From contig NZ_CAMLSE010000021.1 of assembly GCF_946482605.1 (NCBI RefSeq), positions 1 to 64,000 on the forward strand: DNA of 64,000 nucleotides, written 5' to 3'. A program made the translations under genes and the position numbers. Shown here piece after piece: positions 9,546 to 17,997 of the stretch. The stretch is from an uncultured Dyadobacter sp. GTDB taxonomy: Bacteria > Bacteroidota > Bacteroidia > Cytophagales > Spirosomataceae. The first letter of the stretch is position 1, and each line of letters starts with the position of its first letter. The notes under the pieces were generated by a model. It was not told where the DNA came from. It made no database searches and saw only the letters and a list, made by a program, of their open reading frames with translations.

Positions 9546-11435
9546 ATGAAAATTAAGACCTTTGAAGAGTATCAGGTTGCCTACAAACAAAGTGTGGACG
9601 ATCCCGAAGGCTTCTGGGCAGAAGTAGCTCAACAATTTCAATGGCGTAAACCGTGGAAGAAAGTGCTTAGCTGGGACTTTCATGAAGCGCGTACAAAATG
9701 GTTTGAAGGTGGTGTGATGAACATCACGGAGAATGCGCTGGACCGTCACCTTGCTGAACGCGGCGATCAGCCCGCGATCATCTGGGAGCCCAACAACCCC
9801 GAGGACCGGGCGGTAACATTAACCTATCATGTCTTGTTTGACCAGGTTTGCCGTTTTGCCAACGTGCTGAAAAAGCACGGTGTTCAGAAAGGCGACAGGG
9901 TTTGTATATATCTGCCGATGGTTCCCGAACTTACGGTAGCCGTCCTGGCCTGTGCCCGTATAGGCGCGGTACACTCAGTCGTGTTTGGAGGTTTTTCCGC
10001 AAAATCGATTGCAGACCGTATCAATGATGCCGCCTGCACGATGGTGATCACTTCCGACGGTGCGTTCCGTGGCTCCAAGGTCATCCCAATGAAGGATACC
10101 GTGGACGAGGCGCTCGTTCAATGCTCAACGGTAAAGAATGTGATCGTCATGACCCGCACCCGCACGCCGGTTCACATGCTGAAGGGCCGTGACCTGTGGT
10201 GGGAAGAAGAAGTGAAGCAGGTCAATTCAATCTGTCCGGCCGAACCAATGGATGCGGAGGACATGCTCTTCATACTTTACACATCCGGTTCTACCGGAAA
10301 GCCCAAAGGGGTAGTACATACCTGTGGCGGGTACATGATCTATGCTACCTATACATTTGCAAATGTGTTCCAATACGAGGAGGGCGAGGTGCATTTTTGT
10401 ACCGCGGACATCGGCTGGATCACCGGTCACAGCTACATCGTGTATGGCCCGCTTTGCTACGGAGCCACTTCACTGGTCTTTGAAGGGGTACCTACTTATC
10501 CCGACGCCGGTCGTTTTTGGCAGATCGTGGAAAAGCATAAAGTCAACATTCTTTACACTGCCCCAACGGCGATCCGTTCGCTGATGAGCTTCGGACTGGA
10601 TTATGTGAAAGGGCACGACCTTTCTTCCCTGCGTAAACTGGGCTCCGTGGGTGAGCCCATCAACGAGGAAGCGTGGCATTGGTATAAAACGAATATCGGA
10701 GGAGACCGCTGCCCGCTGGTGGATACCTGGTGGCAGACAGAAAACGGAGGCATTATGATTTCCCCGCTGGCAGGAATCACGCCGGAGAAGCCTACGTATG
10801 CGACCTTGCCGTTACCGGGTATTCAACCGGTATTGGTGGATGAAAGCGGCCAGGAGATCGAAGGGAACGGCGTGAGCGGTAACCTTTGCATCAAATTCCC
10901 GTGGCCTGGCATTATCCGGACCACTTATGGCGATCATGAGCGTTGCCGGCAGACATACTTCTCAACGTATCCGGGGATGTATTTTACCGGCGACGGCTGT
11001 TTGCGTGATGAGGATGGCTACTATCGTATTACCGGTCGCGTAGACGACGTTCTGAACGTTTCCGGTCACCGGATCGGCACTGCGGAGGTGGAGAATGCGA
11101 TCAATATGCACCTGGGTGTAGTGGAGTCTGCTGTGGTAGGTTACCCGCACGACATCAAGGGGCAGGGGATTTATGCCTACGTGATCACCGAGCATACACC
11201 CGATGATCCTGAGATGTTCAGAAAAGACATTTCGGCAACCGTATCCCGTATCATCGGACCGATAGCCAAGCCCGACAAAGTGCAGTTCGTATCCGGTTTG
11301 CCCAAAACGCGTTCCGGCAAGATCATGCGCCGCATTTTGAGAAAGATTTCGGAAGGGGACGTGAGTAACCTGGGCGATACGTCCACCCTGCTCGACCCGG
11401 CGGTTGTCGAGGAGATCAAAGGTGGTGCATTGTAA
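9546..11435 (+). CDS. acs: Acetyl-coenzyme A synthetase
   Basis: Activates acetate to acetyl-CoA through acetyl-AMP in the cytoplasm. The 629-residue length is close to the usual 640-650. The AMP-binding loop [20 protein letters not shown], the ACS motif TWWQTENGG, the hinge [21 protein letters not shown] and the catalytic, acetylation-regulated lysine K592 in [11 protein letters not shown] are all present. I chose ATG at 9546 over the in-frame TTG six bases upstream. The gene stands alone with a Rho-independent terminator right after it. The 248-base upstream gap has TAACTTGG and TAAATTTC, each one mismatch from the -7 box, so the promoter cannot be fixed by eye. Confidence 0.97.
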   Translation: MKIKTFEEYQVAYKQSVDDPEGFWAEVAQQFQWRKPWKKVLSWDFHEARTKWFEGGVMNITENALDRHLAERGDQPAIIWEPNNPEDRAVTLTYHVLFDQVCRFANVLKKHGVQKGDRVCIYLPMVPELTVAVLACARIGAVHSVVFGGFSAKSIADRINDAACTMVITSDGAFRGSKVIPMKDTVDEALVQCSTVKNVIVMTRTRTPVHMLKGRDLWWEEEVKQVNSICPAEPMDAEDMLFILYTSGSTGKPKGVVHTCGGYMIYATYTFANVFQYEEGEVHFCTADIGWITGHSYIVYGPLCYGATSLVFEGVPTYPDAGRFWQIVEKHKVNILYTAPTAIRSLMSFGLDYVKGHDLSSLRKLGSVGEPINEEAWHWYKTNIGGDRCPLVDTWWQTENGGIMISPLAGITPEKPTYATLPLPGIQPVLVDESGQEIEGNGVSGNLCIKFPWPGIIRTTYGDHERCRQTYFSTYPGMYFTGDGCLRDEDGYYRITGRVDDVLNVSGHRIGTAEVENAINMHLGVVESAVVGYPHDIKGQGIYAYVITEHTPDDPEMFRKDISATVSRIIGPIAKPDKVQFVSGLPKTRSGKIMRRILRKISEGDVSNLGDTSTLLDPAVVEEIKGGAL

Positions 11436-11460
11436 TTTAGAGATGTAATATGTGACACAG

Positions 11461-11480
11461 AAGGCCCGCTGGGGCCTTTT
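11461..11480 (+). terminator. Rho-independent terminator after acs
   Basis: Perfect 7-bp stem AAGGCCC / GGGCCTT with a GCTG loop, followed by TT and a T-rich tail, 25 bases past the acs stop. It is also the first hairpin of the repeat array described next, so it may be a repeat element serving as terminator. Confidence 0.7.
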
Positions 11481-11824
11481 GTCGTTTTGGGGCATCGGGT
11501 TTTCAATAAACTAGGACGCTTCCGTCATCGGTTAAATTGTTGATTATTTTCTTGTTTTTTGCAAGTGAGGAGGCCCCGTCGGGGCCTTTGAATGTATCGG
11601 TTGTTGGGTTTTCTATAAGCAGGGGATGCCTCCGGCATCGGTTAAACTGCGGAGCTGTTGCCTTCCATAGCAAACGACAGTCCGCCCCGCGGGGCTCTTG
11701 GCGACGTCAGGTTGTTGGGATTTTTATAAATAGGGGATTTCTCCGGCATCGGTTAAACCGCAGAGTGGTTTCCTGTTTATAGAAAATATGCGGCCATTAA
11801 CAACAAAAGGCCCCAGTGGGGCCT
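11461..11824. repeat. Tandem array of ~110-bp palindromic intergenic repeats
   Basis: Three diverged direct copies with a period of about 110 bases, then an inverted partial copy. Each unit has a GC hairpin (AGGCCCC-n3-GGGGCCT type, at 11461, 11571, 11684 and 11808) followed by a conserved segment (11497-11539, 11606-11649, 11717-11760) reading roughly GGGTTTTCTATAAGCAGGGG then a short palindrome built on GCCTCCGGC and CATCGGTTAAAC. Near 11770 the text CCTGTTTATAGAAAA is the reverse complement of the TTCTATAA part, so the last unit is inverted. No ORF of interest lies in it. This accounts for the whole gap of 11436-11886. It resembles REP-type mobile extragenic palindromes. Confidence 0.85.
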
Positions 11825-11886
11825 CCCATATCGCGAAAAGTGACTTCTTGCATTAAAAAACAATGCATACCGGCATTTTCAAAACA

Positions 11887-12039
11887 CTATTTCATCTTAA
11901 CCGAACTCACTTTGTCCGCAGCGCAACCGCACCCTTTGGCGCAGCCGCCGCTGTTTCGCCGGTCGAATGCTTTCCAGATACGCCAGCCCATGTAGCCGGC
12001 AGCGCTCAGAAAAAGCGCCCAGATGATGATTAACTGCAT
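11887..12039 (-). CDS. FeoB-associated Cys-rich membrane protein-like small protein
   Basis: A 50-residue protein: one N-terminal transmembrane helix (QLIIIWALFLSAAGYMGW), a short basic stretch, then a cysteine cluster GGCAKGCGCAA and a basic tail. This is the layout of the small proteins usually found beside the ferrous iron transporter FeoB. No feoA/feoB is in the window, so an iron role is inference. I chose ATG at 12039 because AGGAG lies 8 bases upstream; ATG at 12045 is also in frame but only 2 bases from that AGGAG. It begins 23 bases after the YfiT-like gene's stop and is likely co-transcribed with it. Confidence 0.7.
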   Translation of the reverse strand: MQLIIIWALFLSAAGYMGWRIWKAFDRRNSGGCAKGCGCAADKVSSVKMK

Positions 12040-12062
12040 TTCCATGACTCCTGAACAGGAAA

Positions 12063-12599
12063 TTACTGCCAATTGTTCCGTTGTGCCAGCCTGAAAGCAT
12101 GCTGGTAGTGATGTTCGCTATGCCAGGCGTAGTTTGCGATCACCTCGTCCATGCGAATTGTCTTTTGTGAGCCGGGGTGAAAGTATGTTCTTGCGAGATC
12201 CTTTTCATCCATTGAATTCAGTAACAATACCCAGCGCAAATGGACATAGCGCAGTAGCTGTATAGATAACTCAACCTGGGCAGTTTTTGCATCCGGCAGT
12301 TCGGCCCAAAGTTGCTCTTCGTAGGGCTTGATCGTCGGATTATCTTCGGTCAATGCAAGCCTGCACCGGGTGTAGGCATTGATATGGCTGTCTGCAACGT
12401 GGTGGATCAGTTGCCGGACCGTCCAACCGCCCGGCCGATACGGCGTATCCAGTTTTGCATCATCCCAGTTGCCCAGGAGGTTGATAAACTTGGAAGGCAA
12501 GGCGCTGATCGTCTGGATGTTCGACTTGATTTCAGCGGCGGTGTAATGCTCCTGTGGCTGGAAGTCGCCGATCGGGTAGCGGAGTTGATCTGTGTTCAT
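12063..12599 (-). CDS. YfiT-like DinB-superfamily putative metal-dependent hydrolase/transferase
   Basis: A 178-residue four-helix-bundle protein of the DinB/YfiT group. The opening LRYPIGDFQP is typical of YfiT. Three histidines sit at H67 (IHHVADSH), H160 and H164 (WHSEHHYQH), exactly the spacing of the metal-binding triad described for Bacillus YfiT. Relatives act as thiol S-transferases (bacillithiol or similar) or as unassigned metal enzymes, so the substrate here is not known. ATG start at 12599. Between it and the upstream inositol phosphatase lies a short octanucleotide tandem repeat. Confidence 0.85.
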   Translation of the reverse strand: MNTDQLRYPIGDFQPQEHYTAAEIKSNIQTISALPSKFINLLGNWDDAKLDTPYRPGGWTVRQLIHHVADSHINAYTRCRLALTEDNPTIKPYEEQLWAELPDAKTAQVELSIQLLRYVHLRWVLLLNSMDEKDLARTYFHPGSQKTIRMDEVIANYAWHSEHHYQHAFRLAQRNNWQ

Positions 12600-12608
12600 G
12601 GCGCTTTT

Positions 12609-12646
12609 AATGAGTGAATGAGTGAATGACTGAATGAGTGAATGAG
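12609..12646. repeat. Octanucleotide tandem repeat (AATGAGTG)
   Basis: Nearly five copies of the 8-base unit AATGAGTG, one with a single G-to-C change. It occupies half of the 76-base gap between the inositol phosphatase stop and the YfiT-like start, thus just upstream of the YfiT-like start codon. Copy-number change would alter spacing only, because no reading frame crosses it. Confidence 0.9.
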
Positions 12647-12675
12647 CCGCAGTGGAACTGGGAATGACTGGCTCC

Positions 12676-13467
12676 TCAGAAGTTTTCGCTGATGACTTCT
12701 ACCAATTCCCGGTGTGCGCCTGCGGAGGCTATGATATCGCCGCCAAAAAGATAGTTGTCGCCTCCATTGAAATCGGTTACAATGCCTCCGGCTTCTTTGA
12801 TGAGCAACACACCCGCGGCCATGTCCCAGGAATTGAGATTGTACTCGTAAAAACCGTCAAAACGGCCCGCAGCGACATATGCCAGATCCACTGCCGCGGC
12901 ACCCATACGTCGTATGCCGTGGGTTTTTTGCATCAGCAGTTCCAGAATGTACATGTACCGCTTCTGTTTTTCGAACTTATAATAGGGGAAGCCAGTTGCA
13001 ATGAGCGCGTCCTGCAACCGTGGAACCGTCGATACCCTGAGTTTTTTTTCATTGCACCACGCGCCGCCGCCTTGCCACCCATAGAACATTTCATTGAGAC
13101 TGGGTTCGTGGATGACCCCCAGTAACAGTTCTTTCCCCCTGGCAAGGCCTACACTCACGCAGTACACGGGAATGCCATGGATAAAGTTGGTGGTGCCATC
13201 GAGCGGATCGATGATCCAGTTCAATGCCTCAGGATCATGCTCCTGGCCGGTAGTTCCTTCCTCGGTAATGAAGCTGGCTTCGGGTAATAACTCCTGCAAT
13301 CCGGCGACAAGCAGTTTTTCAGCTTCCTTGTCGACGTAAGAAACGAGGTTGTTGAGGTCTTTGTACTCGATCTTGTCTCGGGAAAAGAGCGCCGCCTCCT
13401 GCTGTATAAATGAAGAAGCCCGTCTTACTATTTCAATTGTTTTTTGTGTCAGAAACTCCAGATCCAT
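12676..13467 (-). CDS. Inositol-1-monophosphatase family protein
   Basis: A 263-residue Mg2+-dependent sugar phosphatase of the SuhB/IMPase family. The metal site is complete: E70 in ITEEGTTG, D87 and D90 in IIDPLDGTTNFIHG, and D215 in WDMAAGVLLIKEAGG. The physiological substrate could be inositol-1-phosphate or another phosphate monoester (CysQ-like 3'-phosphoadenosine compounds are less likely). ATG at 13467 overlaps the end of the upstream DUF4105 gene by 35 bases, which suggests translational coupling in one transcript. Confidence 0.93.
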   Translation of the reverse strand: MDLEFLTQKTIEIVRRASSFIQQEAALFSRDKIEYKDLNNLVSYVDKEAEKLLVAGLQELLPEASFITEEGTTGQEHDPEALNWIIDPLDGTTNFIHGIPVYCVSVGLARGKELLLGVIHEPSLNEMFYGWQGGGAWCNEKKLRVSTVPRLQDALIATGFPYYKFEKQKRYMYILELLMQKTHGIRRMGAAAVDLAYVAAGRFDGFYEYNLNSWDMAAGVLLIKEAGGIVTDFNGGDNYLFGGDIIASAGAHRELVEVISENF

Positions 13468-14677
13468 ACGCTAACTCCTTTGACGGGATTTTAGAAAGTG
13501 AATTGTTAATGTAATACACCCTGATGATCAGCGTCGCCAGGATGGGTATCAGCACCAAATTGTGTTTTGCCAGATTACCTGTTGCGCAAAGTAAGAGAAA
13601 CGCATAGAAAATCAACAAAAACTGAAACCAACCTGGCTTTTTGGTTTTCGAAAGGGAAAAAATGAGCGGCATCCAGAGTGGAAATGCCCAGAGGATATCG
13701 TAATTCCAGCTGGTTACACCGTGATTAGTGCCAAACCAGAGCAGCAGAATAAGCCACCCCGCAACGCCCGCAATGCCGAAGAGCACCTTGTCAAACACGA
13801 AATCGACACGGTTCGTCTTGATTTGCCAGTAGGTAAACGCCAGGGTTAGGATTGCAAGCGACCAGAAAACGACGGTCGGCGTGAGCGGGCTAACGGGCTG
13901 CGGCGGGGCGGCCGTAAATAGCTGGCGCGTCGAAGATACCAACGGAGCAATTCCATGCGCGGTTTTTACTTTTGCATTGGCAAACGCAATCGCGAGATTA
14001 TCAGGCAGGAATGTGGCTTGCTCCGGTGTAGCGATCTCATCGGACGGCGCACCAATGGCGAGGTCCATGCCGAAATCAGCCCAGGGGTTTTGCCTGAAAG
14101 CATAACGGTCGATCCACTGTCGGAAGCTCAGTTTTTCTTTGGTATAACCGTCGTAAATGAGGCTGTCACCGACTGCGGACTTCAATGCGACAGTCATACG
14201 GGTGGCGCAGTTGTCGTAAAAGAACTTATACTGATATTGCCTGTTCTCGGGCAAATAGTTGTTTTCGAGAAAATTGTAAAGTCTTTGTTTCTGTGGAACA
14301 GACAGATTCAGAACCTGCTCCGAAATGGAACGGTTTTCTTCCTGATAATGCGCGATCTGATAGGAAAGAGGCGAAACCGACACGCTGTAAGGTAAAGTCC
14401 CCCGGAGGAATTTGACATAGAAATTACCTTCCTCGAATCTGAATGTGCCATAGTTGAATGCGCGATCGATGCCGGTCGTTGGATCGTAGACCCAAAGTAC
14501 GCTATGACCGAAGCCGGAGTACAGTTCCTGGCCTGGCGCAACGGTCACCAGACTGATCTTCGCCGAAGCGCTCAAAGTATTGAACTGCGCCTTCGAACTA
14601 AGCGGATTGATTAGCCAGAAAAGGCACAAGGTCATCCAAAACCGAAAGCCTGATTGGAGAGATAATATGTGCCGCAT
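13433..14677 (-). CDS. DUF4105 membrane protein with Lnb-type periplasmic domain
   Basis: About 414 residues. From M at 14677 there is a signal peptide (FWMTLCLFWLINPLSSKAQF), then a periplasmic domain typical of DUF4105/Lnb (ELYSGFGHSVLWVYDPTTG, and FFYDNCATRMTVAL with a conserved Asp-Asn-Cys), then from about residue 260 five to six transmembrane helices. The GHS and DNC motifs recall papain/NlpC-like folds, so a hydrolase or acyltransferase role is possible but unproven. The frame is open further upstream, but an earlier start would precede the signal peptide and enter the rsmI 3' end. The gene is probably in one operon with rsmI upstream and the inositol phosphatase downstream. Confidence 0.8.
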   Translation of the reverse strand: MRHILSLQSGFRFWMTLCLFWLINPLSSKAQFNTLSASAKISLVTVAPGQELYSGFGHSVLWVYDPTTGIDRAFNYGTFRFEEGNFYVKFLRGTLPYSVSVSPLSYQIAHYQEENRSISEQVLNLSVPQKQRLYNFLENNYLPENRQYQYKFFYDNCATRMTVALKSAVGDSLIYDGYTKEKLSFRQWIDRYAFRQNPWADFGMDLAIGAPSDEIATPEQATFLPDNLAIAFANAKVKTAHGIAPLVSSTRQLFTAAPPQPVSPLTPTVVFWSLAILTLAFTYWQIKTNRVDFVFDKVLFGIAGVAGWLILLLWFGTNHGVTSWNYDILWAFPLWMPLIFSLSKTKKPGWFQFLLIFYAFLLLCATGNLAKHNLVLIPILATLIIRVYYINNSLSKIPSKELAYGSGVSDTKNN

Positions 14678-14723
14678 GGTCGGGATGGAATGGGAGGGGA
14701 AATGCATGGTTTTGGTAGAATGG

Positions 14724-15428
14724 TTACTCCTCATCGTCATCATCGGATTTTCTTTTGTCATCGGTTTTGCCCGCGACTACGATCACAATTTCGCCTTTTA
14801 CCGTCTTATCCGCAAAATGCGCAATCACTTCGGTCACGGTTCCGCGGACATTTTCTTCAAACATTTTGGTGAGCTCCCTGGAAACGCATACCTGTCTGTC
14901 GGCACCGAAATGCTCGGCGAATTGTTGCAGCGCTTTCACAAGCCGGTGCGGCGATTCATAAAAAACCATCGTCCTTTCCTCGGTCGACAAGTTTTGAAGC
15001 CTGGTTTGACGTCCTTTTTTATGCGGCAGAAAACCTTCGAACGTGAAACGGTCATTCGGCAAGCCTGAATTCACCAATGCGGGAACAAATGCAGTGGGCC
15101 CGGGGAGGCATTCCACCGGTACACCCTCACGGATGCACGCCCGTACAAGCAGGAAGCCGGGGTCGGATACTGCCGGCGTTCCGGCATCGGAAACGAGTGC
15201 CATGGTTTCGCCTTTACGAATACGCTCCACCACCCGGGCTACGGTCTGGTGCTCATTATGAATATGGTAGCTGTGCAAAGGTTTTGAAATGCCCAGGTGT
15301 TTGAGCAGATTGCCCGAGGTGCGGGTGTCCTCTGCTAAAACCACATCGACGCTTTTCAGAACATTGATTGCCCTCAGCGTAATGTCTTCGAGATTGCCTA
15401 TCGGCGTAGGTACTATGTAAAGTTTCAT
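14724..15428 (-). CDS. rsmI: 16S rRNA (cytidine1402-2'-O)-methyltransferase
   Basis: A 234-residue cytoplasmic SAM enzyme that methylates the ribose of C1402 in 16S rRNA at the decoding site. The N-terminus [18 protein letters not shown] and the next block [19 protein letters not shown] are diagnostic, as is [19 protein letters not shown]. The catalytic region [20 protein letters not shown] and the phosphate-contacting FYESPHRL are intact. The C-terminus is acidic (KSDDDDEE) and slightly shorter than in E. coli. The start ATG overlaps the pterin dehydratase stop by 4 bases (ATGA), so the two are translationally coupled. Confidence 0.96.
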   Translation of the reverse strand: MKLYIVPTPIGNLEDITLRAINVLKSVDVVLAEDTRTSGNLLKHLGISKPLHSYHIHNEHQTVARVVERIRKGETMALVSDAGTPAVSDPGFLLVRACIREGVPVECLPGPTAFVPALVNSGLPNDRFTFEGFLPHKKGRQTRLQNLSTEERTMVFYESPHRLVKALQQFAEHFGADRQVCVSRELTKMFEENVRGTVTEVIAHFADKTVKGEIVIVVAGKTDDKRKSDDDDEE

Positions 15429-15661
15429 GCGTTATAAATCCTGTCGATCGCAGCAGCCAGGTTATGATCTTTGTCTGTTACGATATCTCCGGCATCGTGG
15501 GTATTCAATTCAAAACTGACTTTGTTGTACATATTCGTCCAGTAGGGATGATGGTCCATTTCATTGACGACATCGGCCACTTTGTTCATAAAAGTAAAAG
15601 CTTCCCGGAAATCACTGAACGAAAAGCTCTTTTTTAGTTTGTTATCTTCTTCTTTCCACAT
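15425..15661 (-). CDS. Short pterin-4a-carbinolamine dehydratase
   Basis: A 78-residue protein with the core motif [12 protein letters not shown], then [17 protein letters not shown], giving the conserved His-His-Pro and later Thr-His of 4a-hydroxytetrahydrobiopterin dehydratases. Such enzymes regenerate pterin cofactor after aromatic amino acid hydroxylation, and some moonlight in molybdopterin metabolism. It is about 20 residues shorter at the N-terminus than the usual 95-100, but the fold core is covered. ATG start, first gene of a string pterin dehydratase-rsmI-DUF4105-inositol phosphatase. No aromatic amino acid hydroxylase is in the window. Confidence 0.85.
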   Translation of the reverse strand: MWKEEDNKLKKSFSFSDFREAFTFMNKVADVVNEMDHHPYWTNMYNKVSFELNTHDAGDIVTDKDHNLAAAIDRIYNA

Positions 15662-15988
15662 GGTTTCTGATGTTTAAATACAGGAATCTACTTCGTAAGC
15701 CTGATTTTCCTACAAAAGGCAGATTGCAGCAGATAAAATACGCATGCCATCCAGGTGCGGCAGGTATTTTTCACAAACCTTTTGAGAAACGAATATAAGG
15801 CTAATCTGCTTGAAATTCCCTGCCGTGATAGCCGATTCCGTAGCGATCCAGTATATTTGAACTTTGGTCGGCTCCAAAGGCGTTAGAAGATATACGGGCG
15901 AGGTGAAAACGGGACGATTGCGGGGCAGCACGTATTCTAAACAAACATTGCATGTAATTAACGGTCCTGATGAGCAGGACAACTTATT
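15662..15988. other. Gene-free divergent region between pterin dehydratase and OsmC genes
   Basis: 327 bases without a convincing gene. One 90-codon minus-strand frame lies here but has no recognisable content. Promoters for both neighbours must lie here; I see no clean -33/-7 pair. The osmC-proximal end holds the hairpin listed separately. Confidence 0.5.
15964..15980 (+). promoter_or_regulatory. Inverted repeat just upstream of the OsmC-family gene
   Basis: Perfect 6-bp arms GTCCTG / CAGGAC around ATGAG, ending 8 bases before the start codon. The position in the leader would let it act as an operator half-site pair or as an RNA hairpin near the ribosome-binding region. There is no T-tract, so it is not a terminator. 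Confidence 0.4.
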
Positions 15989-16417
15989 ATGAAAGTAGAA
16001 CTAGTCCGCGTAAATGACGCCTTCCATTTTGAAGGCACGGGTTCCTCCGATGTGAAAGTGCATACTGATGGTTCGCCGGAAATCGGCGGTACGAACCTGG
16101 GAGTCAGGCCAATGGAATTACTGTTGATGGGCCTGGCCAGTTGCAGCGCCATCGATGTGGTATTGATCCTCAAAAAGCAGCGTCAGGATATTACTGATTT
16201 TCGCATTATAGCAGACGGTGACCGTGAGCAGGAGCCGGATACCCAGCGTAAGCCATTCCGCAAGATCCATCTGACATTTAAATTTGCCGGAAACAGCCTC
16301 GATGAGAACAAGATCAACCGTGCGATAGGCTTGTCGATGGAGAAATACTGCTCGGCAACCGCCCAGCTGGAAGCTCTCGCAACCATTACTTATGACGTTG
16401 AAATCGCTTCGGTGTAA
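15989..16417 (+). CDS. OsmC family peroxidase/thiol-stress protein
   Basis: A 142-residue OsmC/YhfA-type protein. The two family cysteines are C52 in LASCSAIDVVLI and C121 in KYCSATAQLEA, the pair used to reduce organic hydroperoxides. The N-terminal GGTNLGVRPMELLLMGLASC follows the family pattern, in which an Arg and Glu flank the reactive Cys. The YhfA branch is less well characterised than Ohr/OsmC, so detoxification of organic peroxides is probable rather than proven. It lies 12 bases upstream of thyA and likely shares its transcript. Confidence 0.9.
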   Translation: MKVELVRVNDAFHFEGTGSSDVKVHTDGSPEIGGTNLGVRPMELLLMGLASCSAIDVVLILKKQRQDITDFRIIADGDREQEPDTQRKPFRKIHLTFKFAGNSLDENKINRAIGLSMEKYCSATAQLEALATITYDVEIASV

Positions 16418-16429
16418 ATACAAATTTCC

Positions 16430-17251
16430 ATGCAACAATACCACGACCTGCTGCGCCATATCCTGAAAGAAGGAGTCAGGAAAGCAGACCGTACCGGAAC
16501 GGGTACGATCAGCGTATTTGGATACCAGATGCGTTTTGACCTTCAAAAGGGATTTCCCCTCGTCACGACCAAGAAGGTACATACCAAATCGATCATTCAT
16601 GAATTGCTATGGTTTTTGCAGGGCGATACGAATATCGGCTACCTGAAAGAGCACGGTGTGTCGATATGGGATGAATGGGCAGATGACAACGGCGACCTCG
16701 GACCGGTTTACGGTAAGCAATGGCGAAGCTGGGAAGGTGCGGACGGTAAATCCGTAGACCAATTGACGGAAGTTTTAAAGCAGCTTAAAAGTTCTCCCGA
16801 TTCGCGGCGGATCATCGTTTCCGCATGGAACCCGGCGGAACTTCCGGAAATGAAGCTGCATCCATGCCATGCGTTGTTCCAGTTTTACGTGGCGCCACCT
16901 GATACAGAAGCTGGTGAAACGCGCGGGAAACTGTCCTGCCAGCTTTACCAGCGCAGTGCGGATGTATTCCTGGGCGTACCTTTCAACATTGCGAGCTATG
17001 CAATGCTTACGATGATGATCGCGCGGGAATGCGATTTCGAGCTGGGGGATTTTGTATGGACAGGAGGGGATACCCACATTTACCTGAACCACCTTGAACA
17101 GGTTGAGCTGCAATTGAGCCGCGAACCGAGGGCATTGCCGCAATTGGTTTTAAACCCCGAGGTGCGGAATGTTCTGGATTTCCGTTTCGGGGATTTCGAA
17201 CTTCAGAATTACGATCCATGGCCGGCGATCAAAGCTCCGGTGGCAGTGTAA
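16430..17251 (+). CDS. thyA: Thymidylate synthase
   Basis: A 273-residue cytoplasmic enzyme converting dUMP to dTMP with methylene-tetrahydrofolate. The nucleophile C146 lies in [14 protein letters not shown], the phosphate-binding arginines in [10 protein letters not shown] and [13 protein letters not shown], and the dUMP-binding residues in [18 protein letters not shown] and DTHIYLNH. Length and C-terminus ([12 protein letters not shown]) match bacterial ThyA of the E. coli type. No dihydrofolate reductase gene follows; instead a TRIC-type channel gene begins 13 bases later. Confidence 0.98.
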   Translation: MQQYHDLLRHILKEGVRKADRTGTGTISVFGYQMRFDLQKGFPLVTTKKVHTKSIIHELLWFLQGDTNIGYLKEHGVSIWDEWADDNGDLGPVYGKQWRSWEGADGKSVDQLTEVLKQLKSSPDSRRIIVSAWNPAELPEMKLHPCHALFQFYVAPPDTEAGETRGKLSCQLYQRSADVFLGVPFNIASYAMLTMMIARECDFELGDFVWTGGDTHIYLNHLEQVELQLSREPRALPQLVLNPEVRNVLDFRFGDFELQNYDPWPAIKAPVAV

Positions 17252-17264
17252 TGATCATCAAGGG

Positions 17265-17873
17265 ATGAGCATTCAATATATTTTAGAGATCGTCGGGACT
17301 TTTGCATTCGCTATTTCCGGCGCATTGGCTGTGAAGGATCAGAAGCATCAGGATTGGTTTGGTGCGAGCTTCACAGCCTTTATTTCGTCCATTGGCGGAG
17401 GTACGCTGCGAGATGTACTACTGGGGAGTTACCCGTTGGTGTGGATCAGCGACATTACGATCATCCACGCCATTATCCTGGGCATTATCGTCACTTTTAT
17501 TTTCTACAAATTTCTGCTGAGGCTGCGAAAAACGCTATTCCTGTTTGACACTTTCGGGATAGCGCTTTTTACTTTGGTAGGAACTGAAAAAGCCCTGCAT
17601 TTGGGTGTGAGGCCGGAAATTGCCGTGATAATGGGCGTATTTACGGCCACCATGGGCGGCGTGATCCGGGATGTGATGACGAACGAGATCCCGATCATTT
17701 ACCGGAAAGAAGTGTACGCCACCGCCTGTTTTACCGGCGCTTGTTTTTACCTGCTTCTGGACACGTTGGGCGTGGAGCGGAATATTACCTTCATCTCTTC
17801 GGCGCTTGTAATCATCGTGATCCGCATTCTGGCGGTGCGTAACCAGTGGAGCGTTCCTAGGTTTTTCAGGTAA
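17265..17873 (+). CDS. Trimeric intracellular cation (TRIC) channel family protein, YadS/UPF0126 type
   Basis: A 202-residue inner-membrane protein with about six to seven hydrophobic helices and the internal duplication of the UPF0126 family: SIGGGTLRDVLLGSYPL in the first half and TMGGVIRDVMTNEIPII in the second. Each glycine-rich break forms part of the pore in prokaryotic TRIC channels, which conduct K+ or amino acids such as glycine in some species. ATG at 17265 is preceded directly by AAGGG; upstream codons in the same frame belong to the thyA coding region. The repeat element after it may end the transcript. Confidence 0.88.
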   Translation: MSIQYILEIVGTFAFAISGALAVKDQKHQDWFGASFTAFISSIGGGTLRDVLLGSYPLVWISDITIIHAIILGIIVTFIFYKFLLRLRKTLFLFDTFGIALFTLVGTEKALHLGVRPEIAVIMGVFTATMGGVIRDVMTNEIPIIYRKEVYATACFTGACFYLLLDTLGVERNITFISSALVIIVIRILAVRNQWSVPRFFR

Positions 17874-17905
17874 AAAAGAGGAGGTTGTGTCAGATGTGGC
17901 TCAAA

Positions 17906-17992
17906 TGTCAGTCTGAGCGGAGTGGAAGACAAGTCTGTACCACGGGATGTAAATGAGCATCTCACATGTCTTCGACTTCGCTCAGGGTGACA
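17906..17992. repeat. Inverted-repeat extragenic element (CTTCGACTCCGCTCAG type)
   Basis: Two 25-base arms, 17906-17930 (TGTCAGTCTGAGCGGAGTGG...) and 17968-17992 (its approximate reverse complement, built on TCTTCGACTTCGCTCAG), with a 37-base centre. They flank the gap between convergent TRIC and DUF2911 genes. The same arm sequence recurs three times at 61.3-61.4 kb. The transcript would fold into a long hairpin and could serve both genes as a terminator, though no T-tract follows. Confidence 0.85.
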
Positions 17993-17997
17993 ACCTG

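Noticed and set aside
15710..15982. 90-codon minus-strand frame in the gap before the OsmC gene
   Set aside because: No motif and unusual composition; it would overlap the hairpin and promoter region of osmC.
17169..17264. Upstream start for the TRIC channel gene inside thyA
   Set aside because: The extra 32 residues are out-of-frame thyA sequence; ATG at 17265 has AAGGG right before it and fits the family N-terminus.
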